From contig JAQGHP010000531.1 of assembly GCA_028288775.1 (NCBI GenBank), positions 1 to 10,044 on the forward strand: a stretch of 10,044 nucleotides of DNA. The letters run 5' to 3'. A program made the position numbers and the translations under genes. The notes below the pieces were generated by a model, which ran no database searches, had not been told where the DNA came from, and saw only the letters and a list, made by a program, of their open reading frames with translations. Source of the stretch: Phycisphaerales bacterium (GTDB lineage Bacteria > Planctomycetota > Phycisphaerae > Tepidisphaerales > Tepidisphaeraceae). How positions within the stretch are numbered: the stretch's first letter is position 1; every line of letters starts with the position of its first letter. This document shows, in pieces, positions 5,922 to 10,044 of the stretch.

Positions 5922-6700
5922 GGTCGACTCGGGTCGCTCCGATTCATATGTCGCAAATCAATTTCGAGGTTACGCCCACGCCGGCTCGCAAGCGTAAGGC
6001 CAATTATCCCGATTGCGATGTGAACGGCGACCATCGGCCATATGCTCGCCGGCATCGTGAAGAGGATATCCTGGTTGAGCGTAGTCAGATCGCGATACGC
6101 GATGCCATAGCGGTCCCAGGCGTTGAAGTGATCGAGCAGGATGCCGTTGAGCGAGAGGAGGGGATGGGGGGCGGTGAGCAGGACGGGGGCGGATTGGCCG
6201 GTGAGGAGGTGGCTGAGCCACACGGGCCAGGTGAGCCAGGCCAGGGCGAGAGCCGCGGTAAGGGCGGCTGCAAATATCGGATGCAGGCCAGTCGCGTTCA
6301 GCAAGCCGGCGAAACCGGCAAGTGCGAACACCCACGCGGCCAGGACGAGTCCGCAACGGAATGCCTCCGAAAGATTGATCGATCCCGCGATAAGCCAGAC
6401 GAGCCAGACGCCCAAGGTCAGTGCAGCGACCGCGATGAGCCGTGCGCGGAATGTTTTTTCAGAGAGAGCGAACGCGGGCGTGAGAAACGGAACCAGCAAC
6501 ATGGGGCCGAAAAACAGTCCCAGGGTTGCGCCGGAAGGCGCTATTTTTGAGGGCGTCGATTCCGATGTCGCGGCGAAAAATGATCCACCAGACGCGAAGT
6601 AGCACGCGAGCGTGATGGCCGCCGCAAGCGCGAACGGCACCGCGGCGGCGAAGGCGAGGTGGGCGGGGAAACGCGTGGATACGCGGGCGGCGGAGTTCAT
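5918..6700 (-). CDS. Six-helix integral membrane protein of unknown function
   Basis: I do not recognise the family. The 260 residues have hydrophobic segments near 15-37, 59-79, 87-108, 114-134, 141-162 and 221-238, so about six membrane helices. A long hydrophilic stretch between helices 5 and 6 (163-220) contains HPLLSLNGILLDHFNAWDRYGIAYRDL and may be a folded loop. The positive C-terminus (RRGRN) suggests it faces the cytoplasm. The protein is very rich in alanine and leucine. The ATG at 6700 is chosen because the frame begins there; the Shine-Dalgarno sequence upstream is poor (GGCGGCTGGCA). The ATG at 6713 is in another frame. The gene ends in a 4-bp ATGA overlap with the 170-residue gene, implying a shared role. 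It starts 170 nt after the YdjY-domain gene, and that gap is filled by a repeat. Confidence 0.78.
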   Translation of the reverse strand: MNSAARVSTRFPAHLAFAAAVPFALAAAITLACYFASGGSFFAATSESTPSKIAPSGATLGLFFGPMLLVPFLTPAFALSEKTFRARLIAVAALTLGVWLVWLIAGSINLSEAFRCGLVLAAWVFALAGFAGLLNATGLHPIFAAALTAALALAWLTWPVWLSHLLTGQSAPVLLTAPHPLLSLNGILLDHFNAWDRYGIAYRDLTTLNQDILFTMPASIWPMVAVHIAIGIIGLTLASRRGRNLEIDLRHMNRSDPSRP

Positions 6701-6726
6701 TGCCAGCCGCCATGCGACGGTCGCGC

Positions 6727-6870
6727 TCTGGTCCCCTCTCCCTTGTACTCGGGGGAGAGGGATAGGGTGAGGGGCGGAACGTCGAACTGCGTTTTCATTG
6801 GTGAACGCGCACTCTTACGCTCGGCTCCTCACCCCTGCCGTCGCCCCCGGGTACAGGGAGAGGGAGAAAC
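6727..6870. repeat. Dispersed repeat, copy 1 (about 144 bp)
   Basis: Direct copy of the element at 8787-8930, offset by 2060 nt. The first 60 nt from 6731 show only three differences from copy 2; the middle is more diverged, with small compensating indels. Each copy is an imperfect palindrome: the left arm (GTCCCCTCTCCC...GGGTGAGGGG) is mirrored by the right arm (CTCACCCC...GGGAGAGGGAG). The left arm also contains its own hairpin around GTACTC. The right end touches the stop codon of the YdjY-domain gene at 6871, so it may serve as that gene's 3' structure. Similar elements are, from memory, common between planctomycete genes. I see no transposase. Confidence 0.8.
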
Positions 6871-7923
6871 TCACGAGCCGTTGGCCCCCGGCCGCGGGGT
6901 GGTCAGGTCCTGGTACTCTTTTTCCAACTTGTCGATCGCGCGCTGGATGCGGTCGGCTTCGTCGATCAGGCGTTGCTGTTCGCGGCGCAAGTTTCCGATC
7001 ACCTCGTAATGCGCCTCGGCGGCCTCGCGTAGGGCGGCGCCGTGGGGGGAGACTTTTTTCTCCCAGTATTGCTGCATGTTTTTCAGAAGCTTTTCGTCGA
7101 GCTGCACGTCGGAAAGGGGTTGCCCGGTGGAAGCGGCCGGCGGAGCCGCGGCCTTGTCCGGCGGCGTGGCCAAGGCCGTTTGGGCGTCGGCATGCGCGAC
7201 GATTTTTGAGGCGTCCACTTTGGGGGCGTCGGGCTTGGCGGCGGGCGCGGCGTTATCCGCGGCCTTGGGGTCTTTGCCGCCGGTGGGCTCGATGATCATC
7301 CAGACCCGCGTGCCCGTCTTGGGCATCAGGTCGGGGTTGCGTTCCCATTCGAGCGACTCGTTGGCGCTGCTGGCCAGGTCTGGGATGTCGATGAGCGTGA
7401 GGTCGAAGTTCACCACGCTCGCCACGTATCCCGTCACGTCCGCGGCGAACTTGCCATCGGGCATCACGCGCGACCCCGTGAACACCCACGTAAACGTCGG
7501 GCATTCCTTGTGCGATTTTACATCCCGCAGCCAGCGGTTGGCGGGGTAGGTGACGGTCTTGCCGTCCTTCTCGAACTCCACCGACATGTGCAACGGCGGC
7601 CCGTGCGGGGCGATCCACTTGTTGAGCGCTTCGCTGTAGGTGACCGGCTCGCCGGGCTTGAGGCCGACGGCCAGCAGGCCGATTTGGATGTCCGACGGCT
7701 TGGCCGGGGTGCGGAGCACGGATTCGTGCTCGTTGGTGCCGGTGACGCAGCAGAAGAATTCGAGCGGGGCGTTGACGTTCAGCGCCTCGCATTCGACGCG
7801 GACCTGCTTCTTCTCCACGTCGAACTCGACGTGAGGCAGCTTGCCCTTCTTGGGCGGATCGGCATGGGCGACGCCGCAGGATGCGGTGAGGAGAAATAAG
7901 AGGGCGAAGGGGAGCCGGGGCAT
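6871..7923 (-). CDS. Secreted YdjY-domain protein with coiled-coil tail
   Basis: 350 residues. A signal peptide (MPRLPFALLFLLTASCGVAHA, cleavage likely after residue 21) directs it out of the cytoplasm. Residues about 30-212 match the YdjY domain as I know it in planctomycetes: HVEFDVEKKQVRV, the TGTNEHESVLRTPAKPSDI block (61-79), LLAVGLKPG, WVFTGSR (146-152), VVNFDLTLIDIP and RVWMIIEP. The biochemical role of YdjY is unknown. An Ala/Pro/Asp-rich linker spans about 213-268. A charged helical tail, likely coiled coil, spans about 273-340 and includes REQQRLIDEADRIQRAIDKLEKEY. An upstream extension of the frame to 8175 is rejected: it reads through heptamer repeats, while ATG at 7923 has GGAGG five bases upstream and starts the signal peptide. 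C16 is not in a good lipobox. Confidence 0.88.
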   Translation of the reverse strand: MPRLPFALLFLLTASCGVAHADPPKKGKLPHVEFDVEKKQVRVECEALNVNAPLEFFCCVTGTNEHESVLRTPAKPSDIQIGLLAVGLKPGEPVTYSEALNKWIAPHGPPLHMSVEFEKDGKTVTYPANRWLRDVKSHKECPTFTWVFTGSRVMPDGKFAADVTGYVASVVNFDLTLIDIPDLASSANESLEWERNPDLMPKTGTRVWMIIEPTGGKDPKAADNAAPAAKPDAPKVDASKIVAHADAQTALATPPDKAAAPPAASTGQPLSDVQLDEKLLKNMQQYWEKKVSPHGAALREAAEAHYEVIGNLRREQQRLIDEADRIQRAIDKLEKEYQDLTTPRPGANGS

Positions 7924-7928
7924 GAGAA

Positions 7929-7933
7929 CCTCC
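7929..7933 (-). promoter_or_regulatory. Ribosome binding site fixing the YdjY-gene start
   Basis: On the - strand GGAGG lies 5 nt before ATG at 7923. It decides between this start and in-frame extensions reaching 8175. Confidence 0.8.
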
Positions 7934-8226
7934 GTGAGAATCGCAATCAGTCTATCGGGGTGAGGCGGAGGACGCCACGGATAACGGCGGAGAGGAGATT
8001 GCAAAATGCAAAATGCAAAGTGCAAAATGCAAATTGAAGACGGAGATAGACGCCCTTTGTTGCGAATTAATGCGGTTGCGGCTGGATGGGTTCTCTTCTG
8101 AGAAATCTCGTCATCGATCGTGCAGGAAATGCTCAATGCGGCCCAGGCGATGGGCGGTCGGGCGCTGGGCAGCAATTCTTTCCGTCTTCTCTGCGATCGC
8201 CGCGTCTTTGCGGTGAATAATTCCGA
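7934..8226. other. Gene-free spacer made largely of repeat-like sequence
   Basis: No credible gene is seen on either strand. The spacer holds a heptamer array (8000-8034), a G-rich stretch with TGGGC/CGGGC recurring every 7-8 nt (8151-8170), and a segment at about 8176-8222. On the - strand that segment reads ATTCACCGCAAAGACGC... and resembles, from memory, a sequence scattered through many bacterial genomes. A promoter for the YdjY gene should lie here, but I find no convincing pair of boxes. Confidence 0.5.
8000..8034. repeat. Five tandem heptamers (TGCAAAA)
   Basis: TGCAAAA, TGCAAAA, TGCAAAG, TGCAAAA and TGCAAAT follow without gaps. The array starts 76 nt upstream of the YdjY-gene ATG. 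The unit is AT-rich in a GC-rich setting. Translated in the - strand it gives the peptide ICILHFAFCILQ, which I recall from many spurious protein predictions, so this heptamer is probably a widespread dispersed repeat. Confidence 0.85.
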
Positions 8227-8658
8227 TCAGAGCGCGAAGTCGGGTTGTTCGCGGCTGAAATGGAGAGAGCCCTCGAACCAGCCGGGGGCGGCTTCGCGGC
8301 AGCGGACGAGGGTGCAGTGGATGTTGCTGACGCGGCCATCGGGGGCGCGGAGCTCGATGATGCCACCATAGCCCAGGGGCAGGCGGTGCGAGGTGATGAA
8401 GCCCAGTCCGCGGGGATTTACATCGCGGGTGTAGAGGGTCCAGGCGGGGGCGTCGAGCTGGTCGCTGAAGAGTTGCAGTGAAGCCTCTGCGCGATAGGGG
8501 AGGCGGGCGGCGCATCGCCGTTCGCGACGGCTGTGCTGCCCGGCTTCGATGGCCGAGAGGATCAACTCGACGTGCGCCGGGACCGGCTTGGCGGAAACGC
8601 TCGCGGCAGTGCGGGCGCGTGCGTTTCTGGGATGTCTGGGTTGCTCGACTAAAACCAT
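8227..8658 (-). CDS. PilZ-like domain protein, possible c-di-GMP receptor
   Basis: 143 residues, no signal peptide or membrane segment, so cytoplasmic. The N-terminal 40 residues are polar. A PilZ-type domain runs from about 43 to 136: the RxxxR element is RRERR (44-48). The second motif, usually [D/N]xSxxG, appears as DVNPRG (79-84), with Asn in place of Ser. Typical PilZ strands follow: LGFITSHRLPLGYGGIIELRAP (85-106), NIHCTLVRCREAAPGWFEGSLHF (112-134). PilZ domains bind cyclic di-GMP through those two motifs; whether this one still does is open. The frame is open much further upstream, to 9066, but that part lies in repeats. ATG at 8658 has AAAGAGG with a 6-nt spacer and is preferred. The next gene downstream is the YdjY-domain gene, 303 nt away. 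Confidence 0.75.
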   Translation of the reverse strand: MVLVEQPRHPRNARARTAASVSAKPVPAHVELILSAIEAGQHSRRERRCAARLPYRAEASLQLFSDQLDAPAWTLYTRDVNPRGLGFITSHRLPLGYGGIIELRAPDGRVSNIHCTLVRCREAAPGWFEGSLHFSREQPDFAL

Positions 8659-8664
8659 TACCTG

Positions 8665-8671
8665 CCTCTTT
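8665..8671 (-). promoter_or_regulatory. Ribosome binding site fixing the PilZ-gene start
   Basis: On the - strand AAAGAGG lies 6 nt before ATG at 8658. It supports this start over upstream in-frame codons that fall inside the repeat element. Confidence 0.65.
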
Positions 8672-8742
8672 CTTAAGTTGCGCGGCCGAGAATGATGCAT
8701 GCGGACGCTGATTGTCCGCGCGACGTAAATGTTCCGCAGCTT

Positions 8743-8973
8743 TTCAGAGCCGGGGCGTGTCGCCCCCGGTCGGGCCGAAGGTCCGGTCTGGTCCCCTCTC
8801 CCTCGTACTCGGGGGAGAGGGATAGGGTGAGGGGCGGGACGTCGAAGTGCGCGTGGATGCCCAACACGCACTCTCACGCTCTGCCCCTCACCCCAACCCT
8901 CTCCCCCGAGTGCGAGGGAGAGGGAGTAATTCGCAGCTTTGCTCCGACCGGGCCGGCACGGCCCGGCTCTGAA
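8743..8973. repeat. 231-bp composite inverted repeat enclosing repeat copy 2
   Basis: The ends are perfect 12-bp inverted repeats: TTCAGAGCCGGG (8743-8754) and CCCGGCTCTGAA (8962-8973). Matching continues imperfectly inward through GTCGG/CCGAC on both sides and then through the arms of the inner 144-bp element. The right end also carries a local hairpin CCGGGCCG-GCA-CGGCCCGG (8948-8966). There is no coding capacity of its own, so it looks like a MITE- or REP-like element. No target-site duplication is obvious. Confidence 0.65.
8787..8930. repeat. Dispersed repeat, copy 2 (about 144 bp)
   Basis: Direct copy of 6727-6870. It is the better preserved palindrome: its right arm (CCCTCACCCCAACCCTCTCC and onward) mirrors the left arm closely. 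It lies about 130 nt upstream of the PilZ-gene start and inside the larger inverted repeat, a context copy 1 lacks. Confidence 0.8.
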
Positions 8974-9257
8974 GTCCACCTGACAAATAACATGGGTCGG
9001 ACTACCAGGGCTCGCGCCCCACGTTATGGACAGGATAGAGGTACGATTGAATGGCCGGGCTGGCAAACGGCGTTTAGGGGTATTGCGACGGAGGGGGTCC
9101 GATGCTACATTTGCCGCCCCTTATGTCCAGGCGGACGGTGGCATGCGCTGTGTTGTGGCGCAAACCTTGCCTCCGCCGGGACGTATGATTAATGGCGGCC
9201 TTCGGCTGACGTTTCGCGATTGTCGCGTTACGCACGCCGGGCCAAGGAGTAGATACC
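8974..9257 (+). other. Gene-free leader of rpmE
   Basis: No gene is supported here. A frame from 9026 runs into rpmE in another phase and is rejected. The leader should contain the rpmE promoter: TATGAT at 9184-9189 is a good -10 candidate, but no -35 box lies at normal spacing (TTGCCT at 9167 is only 11 nt away). A 5-bp hairpin CGCGA-TTG-TCGCG lies at 9214-9226. AAGGAG at 9244-9249 is the rpmE ribosome binding site. Confidence 0.4.
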
Positions 9258-9509
9258 GTGAAGACCAAGATTCATCCTCGTTATCAGACCTGTTCGGTGC
9301 ATTGTGCGTGCGGGAATACGTTCCAAACGCGCAGCACCTCGGCCCGAATTCACGTCGATATTTGCAGCGCCTGCCATCCGTTTTTCACCGGCAAGCAGAA
9401 GTTCGTCGATACCGCCGGCCGCGTGGAGCGGTTCAGCAAGAAGTTCGGCGGAACGTACAGCTTCCAGAAGACGACTCCCGCCCCGGCTGCCGCGGGCGCG
9501 AAGAAGTAA
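9258..9509 (+). CDS. rpmE: 50S ribosomal protein bL31, zinc-binding form
   Basis: Component of the large ribosomal subunit. The 83 residues begin MKTKIHPRYQTCSVHCACGN and carry the family core RSTSARIHVDICSACHPFFTGKQKFVD. Zinc ligands are C16 and C18 (CxC) and C36 and C39 (CxxC), so this is the C+ type. GRVERFSKKFG closes the conserved part. A KTTPAPAAAGAKK tail extends it beyond the roughly 70 residues of E. coli bL31. The start is GTG at 9258, with AAGGAG 8 nt upstream; no ATG alternative fits. The gene stands alone, with a long leader and its own terminator. Confidence 0.97.
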   Translation: MKTKIHPRYQTCSVHCACGNTFQTRSTSARIHVDICSACHPFFTGKQKFVDTAGRVERFSKKFGGTYSFQKTTPAPAAAGAKK

Positions 9510-9516
9510 CGCACGC

Positions 9517-9552
9517 TTCCCACGACCACGACAAGACAAGTGGCTGTGGGAA
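9517..9552 (+). other. Interrupted stem-loop after rpmE
   Basis: TTCCCAC-GA-CCAC (9517-9529) pairs with GTGG-CT-GTGGGAA (9540-9552): two short stems of 7 and 4 bp with a 2-nt internal loop. No T-run follows. It may protect the mRNA 3' end ahead of the true terminator. Confidence 0.35.
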
Positions 9553-9562
9553 ATCAGAACTA

Positions 9563-9623
9563 CCGATGCCGCTCGTCCGAAGAGCCCCCGTCAAACATTC
9601 GGACAGCGGCGTCGGTTTTTTTT
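9563..9623 (+). terminator. Intrinsic terminator of rpmE
   Basis: CCGATGCCGCT-C-GTCC (9563-9578) pairs with GGACAGCGGCGTCGG (9601-9615) over 15 bp, with one bulged C and one G-T pair. A 22-nt loop follows, then eight T residues (9616-9623). This is the clearest rho-independent terminator in the window and isolates rpmE from the next gene. Confidence 0.9.
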
Positions 9624-9680
9624 GGCATGCCATTTTCTTAACGCGTGCGGGCGGGGTTTGGTTGTCGATACTACTTTAGC

Positions 9681-10044
9681 ATGCGTACACGCTGGCCCAG
9701 TTTATGGCGGTGGATAGGGCTCTCGGCCCTCGCGGCGGCTGCTGTCGGTTGTTCCACGGCCCAGCCTGTCGTACCGGTGACGCACCCCTCGACTTTGCCT
9801 GCCGTCAGCGGGCTCAACCCGCCCATGGCCGACCGTGCGGTGGATGCGTGGTGCGATCCGCCGGTCGGCTGGCATCTCGAGCCCATCAAAGCGGATTCGC
9901 GGCATACCCATCAGATCTGGAAAAGCCCCAGCGGCAGCACGGCCTACGGCATCATCCAAATGTACCTGCCCTTCCCCGTCGGGCCGGATTTGGTGGTGTG
10001 GGGGTTCGTGGACAACATGAAAAAGAAGGAAGGCTCGGCCGACC
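9681..10044 (+). CDS. Putative lipoprotein, 3' end missing
   Basis: 121 codons are visible before the window ends. The N-terminus MRTRWPSLWRWIGLSALAAAAVGC is a lipoprotein signal with lipobox AVGC and lipidated cysteine C24, so the product is probably a membrane-anchored lipoprotein. The mature part is Pro-rich at first (QPVVPVTHPSTLPAVSGLNPP). It then has a folded-looking segment, including WCDPPVGWHLEPIKADSRHTHQIWKS and STAYGIIQMYLPFPVGPDLVVWGFVDNMKKKEG. I recall similar lines from planctomycete hypothetical proteins but cannot name a family. No clear Shine-Dalgarno sequence precedes ATG at 9681; the start is chosen because it begins the signal peptide. It is separated from rpmE by the terminator. 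Confidence 0.75.
   Translation, partial: MRTRWPSLWRWIGLSALAAAAVGCSTAQPVVPVTHPSTLPAVSGLNPPMADRAVDAWCDPPVGWHLEPIKADSRHTHQIWKSPSGSTAYGIIQMYLPFPVGPDLVVWGFVDNMKKKEGSAD

Noticed and set aside
5750..6550. 266-codon + strand frame
   Set aside because: Antisense to the ATGA-coupled membrane/unknown pair; a Gly/Glu/Arg-rich shadow with no recognisable motif.
8000..8034. CRISPR-like array
   Set aside because: Units are 7 nt with no spacers and no cas genes nearby; a simple tandem repeat.
7924..8175. N-terminal extension of the YdjY-domain protein
   Set aside because: It translates heptamer repeats (ICILHFAFCILQ) and lies before a good ribosome binding site and signal peptide, so it is not part of the protein.
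8659..9066. Upstream part of the long frame ending in the PilZ gene
   Set aside because: It reads through the 231-bp inverted repeat and gives Pro/Arg-rich nonsense; the start at 8658 has its own ribosome binding site.
9167..9189. TTGCCT / TATGAT promoter pair for rpmE
   Set aside because: The spacing is 11 nt, too short for a sigma-70-type promoter; only the TATGAT box is kept as a candidate.
9026..9679. 217-codon + strand frame over rpmE
   Set aside because: Out of phase with rpmE, which is certain, and continues through the rpmE terminator.

Overview
The window looks like chromosomal DNA from a GC-rich member of the Planctomycetota, probably on the Phycisphaerae side. This is an inference. 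It rests on the style of the intergenic repeats (GC-rich nested palindromes built on GCAGGCTTTCAGCCTGC and on CCCTCTCCC...GGGGGAGAGGG), on a secreted YdjY-domain protein of the type I associate with planctomycetes, and on generally long, repeat-filled spacers. No 16S gene or other decisive marker is present.

Region 1 (1-5043, + strand) is a complete ABC-type urea uptake operon, except that the 5' end of urtA lies outside the window. It holds urtA (periplasmic binding protein), urtB and urtC (permeases), and urtD and urtE (ATPases). The spacers are 282, 63, 1 and 42 nt. The long urtA-urtB spacer contains five consecutive stem-loops, including a 54-nt near-perfect palindrome. Urease genes are not in the window. 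Right after urtE is a 53-codon reading frame for a very basic peptide, with a full AAAGGAGG ribosome binding site. A perfect 13-bp hairpin follows and ends this transcript and the opposing one.

Region 2 (5409-8658, - strand) holds four genes in the same direction. In order of transcription they are a PilZ-like protein (8658-8227), a secreted YdjY-domain protein with a coiled-coil tail (7923-6871), a six-helix membrane protein (6700-5918), and a 170-residue conserved-looking protein of unknown function (5921-5409). The last two overlap by ATGA and are probably translated as a pair. Two direct copies of a roughly 144-bp repeat (6727-6870 and 8787-8930) flank the YdjY and PilZ genes. The spacer between those two genes holds heptamer repeats and other repeat-like debris.

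Region 3 (8974-10044, + strand) begins with a gene-free leader. It then has rpmE (ribosomal protein bL31, zinc-binding form) with a strong intrinsic terminator, and the start of a lipoprotein gene that runs off the right edge.

I see no CRISPR array, transposase, phage gene, tRNA or rRNA. The least explained items are the 53-residue basic peptide, the ATGA-coupled membrane/unknown pair, and the structured urtA-urtB spacer.
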